Shown here: piece after piece, positions 23,165 through 33,237 of the stretch
Layout of the letters: each line of letters opens with the position of its first letter
Position numbering within the stretch: the first letter of the stretch is position 1
Source of the DNA: Patella vulgata
Taxonomy: Eukaryota; Mollusca; Gastropoda; Patellidae
Direction of reading: 5' to 3'
NCBI RefSeq assembly: GCF_932274485.2
Contig: NC_065885.2
Span: 28,843,062-28,907,061 of the forward strand
DNA: 64,000 nt
The notes under the pieces: generated by a model
Databases searched by the model: none
Told to the model about the DNA's origin: nothing
The model's input: only the letters and a program-made list of their open reading frames with translations
Translations under genes and position numbers: made by a program

Positions 23165-24648
23165 TAAACATACATTATGCAAGAACTGAGTCCGCCTATT
23201 GCGGGTCTTTCTTTGCGCCTGAAATGTTATATAACCTATTAATTAGACAATTATTAACATGAAAAGACCTTAATCAACTCTCGATGCCATCTTATGTGTC
23301 GGATTTCCACTGTATTAGAATCCGATCTGCTGCTCTACGATCATTGATGATTAAATCCAAAAGTGGATAAAGTTTTTATTGAACCGACTTTAGTAATGAT
23401 GATCAAGGCTTGACGGAAAAATCAATCGCTAATATCTTGGTTCAGAGTGGAGCAATTTAACAGAAATTTCCAGCATATTCCCTTTATATTATCTAGTTTT
23501 AATACGACCACATTTTCATGTGGACGTATTATGCCGTCGCCCCTGTTTGTCCGTCCGTCCGTTCCCAATTTGTTTGTGGACACTCTACGGGTCACAATTT
23601 TTATCCGATTTTGACGAAACTTGAAATATGTCTATCTCTCAAAGATCTCGGTTCCTGTCGATATTGGCATGTATCGGACCATAACTTCATGGATTATGGC
23701 CCCTGATTGTACGAAAAACCACGTCTTTAGCTTGTGGACACTCTAGAGGTCACAAAGTTCATCTGATTTTGATGAAACTTGAAATGCATCTTTATAACCC
23801 AAAGATCTTGGCTCCTTTCGATATTTGCGCATATCGGATCGTAACTTCCTGAATTATGGTCCCTGACTGTACGAAAAATCGCGTTTTTAGCTTGTGGACC
23901 CTCTAGAGGTCACAATTATTATCCGATTTAAAAGACCGTTTGGCGGAGTTCGAATTTCGTGAAAATCGGACAAAAACTGACGGACATAATGGTTGCCCCT
24001 TATACGCAAATAGTTTAAAAATATGGTATAAAAGGTTGTGGGACCCTCTAGAGGCCACAGTTTTTATCCGATTTGGATGAAACTTTAATATATGTTTCTA
24101 TCATACAGATCTTGGTTCCTATGTGATAATCACACATATCTGAACGTAACTTCCTGGATTATGGCCCCTGATTATTTGAAAAATCGTATTTTTAGCTTGT
24201 AGATTCTCTAGAGGTCAGAATTTTTCTTCCGATTTTAAAAACCATTTAGATATATCACCATTCCACCATAATGAAGGTTGAATTCGAATTTCGGGAAAAT
24301 CGAAATGAAACTGCCTGACAAAATGGCCGCTCTTTGTACGCAAATTGTGTATATATAAGTATGTAATACAAAGGTTATGGACCCTCTAGAGGTCACAATT
24401 TTTATCCAATTTTGATGAAACTTAAAACATATCTTTATATTCCAAAAATCTCAGTCCCTTTTGATATTTGCGCATTTTAGACAATAACTTTCTGGATTAT
24501 GGTCCCTGATTGTACAAAAAGATCGTTTTTGTCTTTAGCTTGTTCTCTATCCATCTCTTGCAAAATTTGGGCGTATCCTGCCTGACAGCTGCTGGTTAAC
24601 TATTATAGTGAGAACTGTAAGCTCTATCTAATCTTCCATAATGCCCTT
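23165..24648 (-). mobile_element. MITE F1, split by pearl-like element A2
   Basis: One end (ACATTATGCAAGAA at 23170) and the other (complement of CATTATGGAAG near 24630-24642) match the family F ends seen at 58.0 and 37.4 kb. Total length without the insert is about 390 bp. Internal words match the copy at 58.0-58.39 kb, including TCTCACTATAATAG and AAACTAGATAAT. The outer end lies about 40 bp before the laccase 1 splice acceptor. Confidence 0.75.
23503..24596 (-). mobile_element. Pearl-like element A2 (family A), boundaries defined
   Basis: The element reads, on -, from CCAGCAGCTGTCAGG (24596) through several roughly 160-bp monomers to the hairpin end GTCCACATGAAAATGTGG and CGTA (23503). 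TTAA lies directly outside both ends (23499-23502 and 24597-24600). The empty site is preserved in MITE F5 at 58047-58050 with a single TTAA. This fixes both ends and suggests a TTAA target duplication. Confidence 0.85.
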
Positions 24649-24687
24649 TAGACTAGGTTATTAAATAAATACATTATCCATTTCAGA

Positions 24688-27600
24688 ATGGCGGGTTTCT
24701 ATATATTACTGGTCGTTTTGGTTACCAAGGTCTCCTGTCATACACCATGCACTATGGCGGATGATGAGTGTGAGTTCTGGTTCGATCTTAAATACACAAT
24801 GACAATGGTAAAAGATGAAGAAGCATTATATCCAAAAGATGGTAAATTATACAAATATGATGTCATGAACACTAGTACAGTAGAACCAATCCCCACCGAA
24901 GGTGTTGCAACAGCCGATGGTTGGGAAGAACCGCGTCTTCTTATTGTAGTTAATGGACAGTTTCCTGGTCCGGCATTGGAGGTCTACGAAGGTCAAACAA
25001 TAATTGTGCATGTTACAAATTCTTTACCGAGTGACTCAATGAGTATACATTGGCATGGTTTACCACAAAGGGGGAGCCCTTGGATGGATGGGGTATCTTT
25101 CATAACTCAATGTCCAATATTGCCTGGACAGAGTTTCACCTATCGATTCAAGGCTACGCCACGAGGAACATTTTGGTATCATACCCACATAGGGTTGATG
25201 AGATCGATGGGCCCATATGGACCCCTAATTATCAGAGAAAAGAAACAGTTAAGGGAAAGGGAGTTTGTGTTCACAATTACTGAATGGAATCATGACTGGG
25301 ATTCTAACCTTGCCCAATTAAAAGAGGAAGATGGGATGTTCGTTAACCGAAAACCAATTGATCCTACCTTTTCTCTGGACGGCGCCGAGTTCAGTTTGTT
25401 TCGATTTCAATCAGCTTTAATAAATGGTAAAGGTAGATATTATGATCCAACAGGCAAACACAACGAAGCGCCGCTGGAAGTATTTACTGTGACTCAGAAT
25501 GCTAGTTTCATTTTTCGCGTTATCGCAGTAGGAGTTCAATTTCCTTTTAGAATATCCATTGACGATCATGACTTAATCATTATTGCATCTGATGGCTTTG
25601 ATCTTCGACCAAGGTCGGCAGAATCATTTATTATTAACCCAGGGGAAAGGTTCGATTTCAGAATACAATCAGACAAGTCCGTCAACAATTACTGGATACG
25701 AGCGACATCTCTTGAACTCGATGTTGATCATTTTGGATTAGCTATTTTAAGATACGAAGGCGCGCAGGAGGTCGACCCAAAAAGTTCGAGAAAGGTGTGC
25801 AAACCACCAAGTAAATGCGTAGTTGTGAATTGTCCATTTCTGTTTTACCCTACACAATCAAATACTGAATGCATTACTTTTGATCAACTTAAATCTAAAG
25901 AAGACGATCCAGCCCCCACAGGACCAATTGGCGAACAAGAAGAACATTTTCTTAACTTTGGTTTTCCTGGAATATCTTGGAAACCTGGTGCCGTAAATGG
26001 CAGAACTTTCAAAAAACCGCCCGTATCTGCACTTACTCAACCCCAAGAAATCGGTTTGAAATGTAAAGACGATTGTGGAGATGAGAAAGTCTGTCAATGT
26101 CCATATTCCCTGGATTTAGAAAATGGCAAAGTTTATCAAATGATTTTCTTAAATATGGGTGCGGGAAAGGGATTTTCCCATCCTATTCATATGCATGGCT
26201 ATTCGTTTTACGTTTTGAAAATGGGCTATGCACGGTACAATGCCACTAATGGTAAAATAATTGGCGACAATTTGGATATCAATTGCAGAGGAAATGCCGA
26301 CAGGGAACTGAGTTTTTGCAACGCAGCAACATGGGCTAATTCGTCATGGCTTGGAGGTAACGTACCTGGTATTGAATTAGAAAACCCACCCAGAAAGGAC
26401 ACCATCATTGTTCCTACTGGAGGTTACGTTGTAGTTAGAATCATTGCAGATAATCCAGGTTTATGGTTCGTTCATTGTCACATAGAACTGCATAATATGG
26501 ATGGAATGGCACTGGTCCTCAATAATTCTTTTCCAATGATTCCGTTGCCCCCACCTGGATTTCCCAGATGTGGTAATTTTGACTACAATACACCGGCTCC
26601 TCCGAATCAAAGCACAATGAAAAATAAAGATGGCGATAAAGATGGTGACGAAAACAACACAATTACAGCTATGGATACTCTAGGTAAGTAGGTATGATAT
26701 GAGTTGAAAATGAAAATACATAGAATCAATAGTGTATGGAATAGTAATTAATGATGAACAAACATTTACAGAATCTAATGCCCCCCCCCCCCCCACACCT
26801 CTAAAATAAATCACTATACAAGACTCTAATAACTACATTATCTGGTTAAGTACCTATAACCACACGGAGTTATAAGCTGGATTTTAATCGGGCTTCGATT
26901 TTAATTTTAAGTGGCGTATTTAGCCCCGTCACCGAAAACTTGTAATCGTTCTGAAGGTCAGGTTGTTTTCGTTTTGTTTTAAAATTTTGATGGGGGGGGG
27001 GGATGGTTTCGATGGGTCACTTGCCCAACCTCGTGGGTTTCTCTGGGTCCTCCGGTTTCCTCTCACTGCAAAAGACGCCTACGCGAAAGCAAATTATTGA
27101 AATATAATTGAACCATGGGATAGTCTCTAAATAACCTATCACAAGGTAGTCCCTGTCGAAATAAAGTCACGCTCTTTAAATTGTCGCACTGTTAATTATC
27201 GAAACCTTGTGGACACTATGGTCAAAAGTTTTTGAAATTTAAAAAATGTTTTCCGGGATTGGTCGGCTAGTCATGAAGAACCCTATCGAAACTCGCCAGA
27301 GTGATATAACATTTTGTAGCCATGACAGTAAAACGTTTGGTGTGTAGGGTATATCATACGTTTCTTATAGATGAACTTCCATCACGGTGATCTTATTCCC
27401 ATCAGAATCTTACGGTGGACGTATTTTCGTATTAGAAATACTGGCTGGGGTTTTCTCGTTTTTTTTTGCTAAAAAGATGATGACTTCTGTTGCCTGCGAG
27501 ATCCTTCGTAATATAGCGATCAGAGGCATGGTGTGGGATAATTAGGACTGTTCTAAGCAACATACATTGCGATATATTTCAATATATTTTGACATTATGA

Positions 27601-27901
27601 AAATTGTATAAATGGGCATTTTTTAGTCTATAAAATATTGAGAAATGAGCAAATGGCAGATGATGTAACCACTGTGCAGGTATACTGCTTTTAACGTTGT
27701 GTTTTATTCTTATAGTGCTGACGAGCTACAATTTATCTTTCATATTTTTCAGACGCACTAAAGAACAACAACACATTCTGGGCGATCACTGGATGTTTGA
27801 TGGCTTTAGTGGTGATAGAATTTCTTATTTTGGTATATACATGTCGGAAAGCAACAAATACGTTGAAAAGCAAACCGTTTGATTCAGTTGCGATGAAATA
27901 G
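24688..27901 (+). CDS. Laccase-type multicopper oxidase, membrane-anchored (laccase 1)
   Basis: This enzyme couples one-electron oxidation of phenolic or amine substrates to reduction of O2 to water. Exons are 24688-26683 and 27753-27901, joined in phase 1 (CTCTAG/GTAAGT and TTTTTCAG/ACGC), giving 714 residues. A signal peptide covers about residues 1-18. Three cupredoxin domains carry the copper motifs HWHG (121-124), HTHIG (165-169), HPIHMHG (498-504) and HCHIELHNMDGM (596-607). Cys597 is the type 1 ligand and Met607 the axial ligand, which is usual in lower-potential laccases. Many N-glycosylation sequons are present (NTS, NAS, NAT, NSS, NNS). A segment from Phe674 to Cys696 is a transmembrane helix followed by a basic tail, so the catalytic part should face outside the cell. 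CATTTCAG directly precedes AATGG, so a 5'-UTR intron is likely. Its converging neighbour is a paralog. Substrate unknown. Confidence 0.95.
26684..27752 (+). other. Laccase 1 intron (phase 1)
   Basis: The intron is 1069 bp with GTAAGT donor and a pyrimidine-rich acceptor. It contains poly-C (26782-26795), a poly-G run (26993-27002) and an inverted family E repeat (27040-27110, GGGTCCTCCGGTTTCC). If the first exon is read through the donor, the protein stops two codons later without a membrane anchor, so intron retention would give a secreted form; this is inference. Confidence 0.85.
27753..27901 (+). CDS. Laccase 1 terminal exon (transmembrane anchor)
   Basis: In the spliced frame this exon reads ALKNNNTFWAITGC, a hydrophobic run to LVYTC, then RKATNTLKSKPFDSVAMK and TAG. 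The longest unspliced frame across this stretch is out of phase and is a shadow. The match in phase, size and content to the laccase 2 terminal exon supports the exon. A candidate polyadenylation signal AATAAA lies at 28344-28349. Confidence 0.88.
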
Positions 27902-28343
27902 TGCACAATCCTGATTGAAGATACTGTTTCACAGTAAACCAAAGAAAAGTTTTAAGTCATAAATATAGATTTGCGCTTTTAGGGCCTTTGCTTATTAGTA
28001 ATTTGACAGTTACACACCTTTTCCGTTGTTTCTGAGGAGCTAAACTAACACTCGCACACAGTATTTTACTCTAAGCAGGTCGGTGCTCAGATTTTCGGTT
28101 ATTAGAAGTCGGATCTTAGCTTATTTTAAATGCATTATTCAAATATTCTCTAAGCAGGTCGTTGCTCAGATTTTCGGTTATTAGAACTGGTATCTTAGCT
28201 TTTTTTAAATGCATCATTCAAATAGCAATAATTAGCTTTACAACTGGTGACTATATATTTAGTAGTTTGTGAAATATGTTTCAATTCATTGATTTGAAAA
28301 TATCCATGATGTTGTAACTGGTGTTCGAGAAATTACTCCCAAA

Positions 28344-28349
28344 AATAAA
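28344..28349 (+). promoter_or_regulatory. Candidate polyadenylation signal of laccase 1
   Basis: First AATAAA after the stop, about 440 nt downstream. Other variants may be used. Confidence 0.4.
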
Positions 28350-28483
28350 TATATTGTAAGTTGTATAGCAATGTGTAAGTGCCCATCCATCGTTACCAGT
28401 GTTTGTGCATTGTGTTGTGTTCAATATTATGACAACTACATAAGCGATTTCAGAAACCACACTTGACCTTAACTTTAATCCAG

Positions 28484-28637
28484 GGACCTGTTTCACGAAA
28501 TTTTAACTAAGATAAAATCCAAATTTTAGTAATTTGATTGAATAATAATAGATTGATTATAATGCTTAGCCAATCAAAATTCAAGTATCTACTAAAATTG
28601 GATTTTATCTTTGGTTAAGATTTCGAGAAACAGGGGC
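28484..28637. mobile_element. 154-bp MITE with long inverted repeats
   Basis: The left arm (GGACCTGTTTCACGAAA, ACTAAGATAAAATCCAAATT) and the complement of the right arm (GCCCCTGTTTCTCGAAA, AACCAAAGATAAAATCCAAT) pair over about 50 bp around a short AT-rich centre. CAG flanks both sides (28481-28483 and 28638-28640), a 3-bp CWG duplication that would fit PIF/Harbinger. Confidence 0.8.
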
Positions 28638-28640
28638 CAG

Positions 28641-29865
28641 ATGTTAAAGGTACGTACAATACAGGTTGTTAACAGATCCTGCAGAATATATCTATCACTA
28701 CAGTATATATAATTGTTTAACACTCTATTAATTCATCATACATTTTACTAGTGTGAGCTAACTTATACATTTCACCTTAATAATGGAAGATTGTAAAAAA
28801 GAAACATGTCACGTTTGTGATATATGGGTGTGATTGCATCGTCTTTAAGAAGGGAAAGAATGAGTTAAATATCAAAAAATTTAAAAAGTTTTATTTAATA
28901 TACAACGCTTGTGTTCTATTTACTTTATATAATGCACCATTGAAATATTTGTATTACGTGAAATTTTACAAACACAAAAAATAGATATTTCGGATCTAGT
29001 GTTTTTTTTCTGTTGATGCATCATGTTTTCAAAAGCTACATTATGTTATTCACATGCTTATCACTTCAATTCAACCCTAGTACTGTACTTTCACATTATT
29101 TTATATCGGCTACCTCTTGGAAATGTACATTTTGTTTTTCAACGTAACGATGTAACGTGTACTAATGTCTCTATAATAATGTCACAGGGTAGTCCTGAAT
29201 ATTTAAAGTGCATTTTTCCTTTTAGGTTTTATTCAACCCATGCACATTGACTGCAATGTAAATTGTTAAAGAAAATTGAAAATAACAATTAAATATTAAT
29301 ACGGGTCTGTACAAGTAGATGTAATTATTTTGTCTAAGAGAGGTTGAGTTTCTATTGTCGATAATGTTCAGACAAATTAATATAAACACAGGCTTTGAAA
29401 ATAAACTCTGATCTCAAAGGTTTAGCGCAATTTGTTTTACTACTGTAATGCGGAACGGAATGAAGAACGGGGCGGCGACGGAATGCTTAGCAGAAGGCAG
29501 TACACTCAGAAAGGTTTTACCAAGATATTTCATAATATATACCAGGCCCGTAGCCTTCTTTTAAATTTGTACAAGATGACTGACATTTAAGGTCACCTAC
29601 ACCATATGGCGTCGATAACACGTACACTGTTACATCCGACGTTGTAGGATAAACAACTGATCTGGGCAGAATTGTCGCCATTTTCTCAGTTTACCCTTTC
29701 CACTTACTATTTTATATACTCATTTACACTAAACAGAAAATATTTTGTCCAGATATACTTCACACACTTTTATTTTTCTAATAAATTAAAAAAAAAATGG
29801 TTTTAGAATTTAATTTGCAGAAGAAAACAAGTTAATATTGTAAGCTAAGTAATTGTCCCGATCTC
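28641..29865. other. Intergenic, nothing recognised
   Basis: No gene or repeat recognised. The + frame at 29023-29250 has no known domain. Confidence 0.4.
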
Positions 29866-29869
29866 TTCC

Positions 29870-30490
29870 CTCAGAATCCGGATTTTGCCACCCTGACACC
29901 CTTGGGAAAATTTAGATATTCAAGATGGCCGCCATGAGGCATTTTCTGTTTATTTAGCGGGGTAAAATGTGGCTGATTCTCTTGGACCTGCTGAATCTAT
30001 TGAGCTTGGGTATTCCTCCTAATAAAGATGGCTAATTCCACTAGAGGAGCCAAATTCAAAATGGAGGCTCATTTTGACGGGAAACTCATAAAGTTCACTA
30101 AAAAAGACGTGTAATATATTGAAATGTAGGTTTTGGGTGGATTATGTATCTTTAATATGTGTAGATTCAGAAACTGGATGATGCCACTCTGGCACACCTG
30201 GGTTAATTTAAATATCAAGATGGCCGACATGAGGCATTTTCTGATTATTTACTTTAATTCAGTATGGTAAAATTCGGGACAGATTCTCTCGGACCTCGGT
30301 ATGAAGGTGGTTTCTATCAGAATTTGACATGCTGAATCCAATGAACTTGGGTATTTCTCCTAAACGTGATGGCTAGTTCTGCTAGAAGGGGTCAAATTCA
30401 AAATGCAGGCTCATTTTGGAGGGAAACTCATAAATTGCCCCCAAAAGGTGTGCAATATATTAAACTATGGGTTTTCTGTGCAATTACCTC
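29870..30490 (+). repeat. Two-copy tandem repeat, 295-bp period
   Basis: CAAGATGGCCGCCATGAGGC at 29921 recurs with one change at 30216. CTTGGGTATT(C/T)CTCCTAA and AAATTCAAAATG also recur in register. A third copy of part of the unit lies inverted at 31470-31595. Confidence 0.8.
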
Positions 30491-30559
30491 AGATATTAAC
30501 ATAAGATCATGTTCCTATTAAATGGTATTCCAGGTTGAGCTCACATTCAAAATGGCGGC

Positions 30560-31157
30560 CATTTTGTCAAGACAACGATGTTAGTAATGTATTAATCTAC
30601 ATGTATAGGTTTTCTGATTCGCCAAATTCATATCTAAATGGCGAAATGTGTCACGACCGAATGAAACGCCAACATGGTTCTAAAATTCAACAAAATAACT
30701 AAATTTATTAGACCATGGAAGAAAATAGAACCGGTAATGGAAAAACTTATATATCACAGGAATAAAAGCACCAATCATAGGCCTATACGAACAGAAGCTA
30801 CGGAGAGGGAATTGTCAAGCATACATTATAATCCACTATGACACCCGTCCATGTCTCCTTCCTGTACTAGAAGAAAGAAGGGAATAAGAGATGGAAAATG
30901 TTAGCTAGCGTGAAACAAAAGCCCAGCTTTGCAGGATACGGATGAAAATCGGAAGAACCAGATTGTTCTACCGATTGTGTGTATTCCAGATGTGAGATTG
31001 GACAAGACAATTATGTGAGGACCGTGTATAATTTGTGTCCATATAAATATTCAAGGGGAGGAATATCATCGGTTTTTATGTCTATATCTGAAGTAATTAA
31101 CGAAAACCTATATTTCAATATATTACACACCGTTTTAGTGAACATTATGAATTTCCC
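30560..31157. other. Intergenic, nothing recognised
   Basis: The + frame at 30979-31236 runs into the MITE at 31158 and has no known domain. Confidence 0.4.
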
Positions 31158-31456
31158 CAATCTGATTAAAATACAGATCTTTAATTCGTTTCGTTTTTTT
31201 TATACTTTCGATGGCCTACACTACATAAAGATCTAACCGGTTGTAGCAGAAGGTCGCTAATCAGCGTTGACGTTTCTAGTGGTTTACCCACAGTTCCGTG
31301 CATCGCACGCCAAGAAATCGCCGTAACAGATTGTTTCATTGGCTAATCCCTCACGCCACCCAGAACGCAGGTTATATTAACAACTCTTCCAGATCCTAGT
31401 TTAGTACAGACATATAAAACGAAATTTTGAACTATAAAAAACGAAACGAAATAGGA
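31158..31456. mobile_element. MITE G1, truncated copy
   Basis: It matches MITE G2 (35920-36290) over CAATCTGATTAAAATACAGA, GATGGCCTACACTACAT, CCACAGTTCCGTGCAT and ACAACTCTTCCAGATCC. The right terminal repeat stops at ACGAAATAGGATT, next to the inverted copy of the 29.9-30.5 kb repeat. The about 70-bp middle of G2 is lacking. Confidence 0.75.
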
Positions 31457-31469
31457 TTCCGCGGGTGAA

Positions 31470-31595
31470 ATTCTCATAGAAACCATCTTCATACCGAGGT
31501 CCGGGAGAATCTGTCTCGAATTTCAACCCACTAACTAACCAGAAAATGTTTCAGGGTGGCCATCTTGAAAATTAAAATTTCCCCAAGGGAACCTA
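31470..31595 (-). repeat. Inverted copy of the 29.9-30.5 kb unit
   Basis: In complement it reads CAAGATGGCCACCCTGAAAC, GACAGATTCTCCCGGACCTC and GGTATGAAGATGGTTTCTAT, matching the unit at 30.2-30.32 kb. Confidence 0.7.
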
Positions 31596-31751
31596 CACAT
31601 ACTGAAGATATATAATCTATCAAAAACATTAGGTGAACCATATTTCCATGTTTGTCGACCTGCTGCCGAAATAGCTGTGAATGCATTATACCCTCTCTTC
31701 CTATTTTGTTGTCCAAGCAGCTGATAGTTGTTTCTGTACATAACTGCCCTT

Positions 31752-31798
31752 TTAGTAGCTCACTGCATGGTGTATGTCCGTTTTCATTAGGCCATAAT
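31752..31798 (+). mobile_element. SINE relic, about 45 bp
   Basis: CACTGCATGGTGTATGTCCG and TTCATTAGGCC match the SINE body words CACATTGTATGACGTATGCC and TTCATTAGGCC at 54.12-54.17 kb. Both ends are lost. Confidence 0.5.
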
Positions 31799-33040
31799 AT
31801 ATCGGCCTATAATAAATGTATATCCCGAATACACGGGCAAATACGATACAGCGTTTGCCCATCATAATACTATAATTGCTGTGGGAAAAATGTTGTGGTT
31901 ATAGTTTGTTTCTGTAGACGTCCCCGGTAAATCCCGAATTTTAACAAAGGTGTAACGAACAGTCGTACAGGGACTAAAATGATCCGTTTGTAATTTATAA
32001 AAAAAATCGGCCTAACCATAAGTTCTGCTGAAATGATAATTTATAAACTAAAGTCAAACTAGTGAAAATATTGTAAATATTATATAACTGTTTCCATCAC
32101 ATGGAATACTAATTGCAATTCTGTGTTCATTTCTCTCATTATTAATCTTCAGAAAATATGAGAGCGGATCGTTCTCAACTTTAGTCCACAGTGATAACTG
32201 ATGCTAGAAGCCCCCCCCCCCGCAATATGAATTTACCGATTAACACGATTTTACCACGCAAACTTTTACAGTCCCAAAAACACCGGGAATGTGTTTCACT
32301 TTGAAAGTTTATTCACGTGAAACATTTATTGAAAATTTTATTATTTAAAAAATAAATTAAATGTATGTTTTTAGACTAAGTAGATTGTTGTTATGAGCTG
32401 CCACCCACATAGTTTAGTTAAGTCCCAAGTAAATAAGTCAGAATTGGGCATGGCTGTCTATTTTACAGAAAAATAAGAACCAATTTTTTTAGAGTTATTT
32501 GTAGCCACTATTTATAGTTCGGGGTGTAATATATCCAAAATAACACCTTAGAAACCCTGTCCATGGTTAAAAGGCTTACGACACAAGGGCGATAACCCTC
32601 GTCTAAGAGTGACACCCAATAAGTTAATAAATTGTCACACCGATTGAGATTAGGAGCGATAACTCTTCAATAATTTGAAGCATGATAGCTTATATGTAAG
32701 CAAAACAAGTCGTTTAAAATAGAACTAAATAAACCCGAGACTTGATAACACTATTTTAATGTAAAGAATGTTGTTTTATGTCCGGGCAATATTTTCTATC
32801 TTACCATTGCCAACATTTTTTAAACCGGCAGATTTGAGCTTAACTTTTGAAACAACATATATTCTTATAGAGCTGACCCTATCTAATCGAAATAACCAGA
32901 ACAACTCAACCGAATAATTTTATTTTGTAATAAATCAGAGAGGTCTTAAAGACTTATAATATTATTACATATGAAAAAACACTGGGATACATCACTAACC
33001 TAAAAAGTTCTCATTGTTCGGAGTCGGGTATTCATCGCAT
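31799..33040. other. Intergenic between the converging laccases
   Basis: No gene recognised. TTTATT at 32918-32923 (AATAAA on -) lies about 120 nt after the laccase 2 stop and is a candidate polyadenylation signal for it. A poly-C run lies at 32212-32222. Confidence 0.45.
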
Positions 33041-33043
33041 TTC

Positions 33044-33237
33044 TCACGATGGCATTGTAAAGCTGGGATTGATTTCAGTACCACTGGTCTTTACTTTATA
33101 ATTTTCGTTCTCCTTTTTTGATTGACAGAAAACCTTTAAAGTCAATATCACTACAAGTAAAACTATAACACCTATAAGAACACCCGTTGTAACCCAAAAC
33201 TGTTGACTGGTAACCATGTTTTCCATTTCTGTGAAAT
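33044..33237 (-). CDS. Laccase 2 terminal exon (transmembrane anchor)
   Basis: The spliced frame reads DFTEMENMVTSQQFWVTTG, then a run of Val, Leu and Ile to LKVFC, then a charged tail ending NPSFTMPS. A reading that starts at the internal Met would lack the enzyme and is only the in-frame part of this exon. The intron is 395 bp (33238-33632). Confidence 0.88.

Noticed and set aside
23503-24596. Helitron as the explanation for element A2
   Set aside because: The terminal hairpin invites this reading, but there is no TC start or CTRR end and TTAA is duplicated at both sides.
25050-25283. Overlapping frame inside laccase 1, and similar frames on both strands of both laccases
   Set aside because: They lie wholly within the enzyme exons in other frames and show no independent protein character.
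27733-27942. Frames overlapping the laccase 1 last exon, and the upstream Met frame 27697-27882
   Set aside because: The spliced phase-1 frame gives a transmembrane tail like that of laccase 2; these others are shadows.
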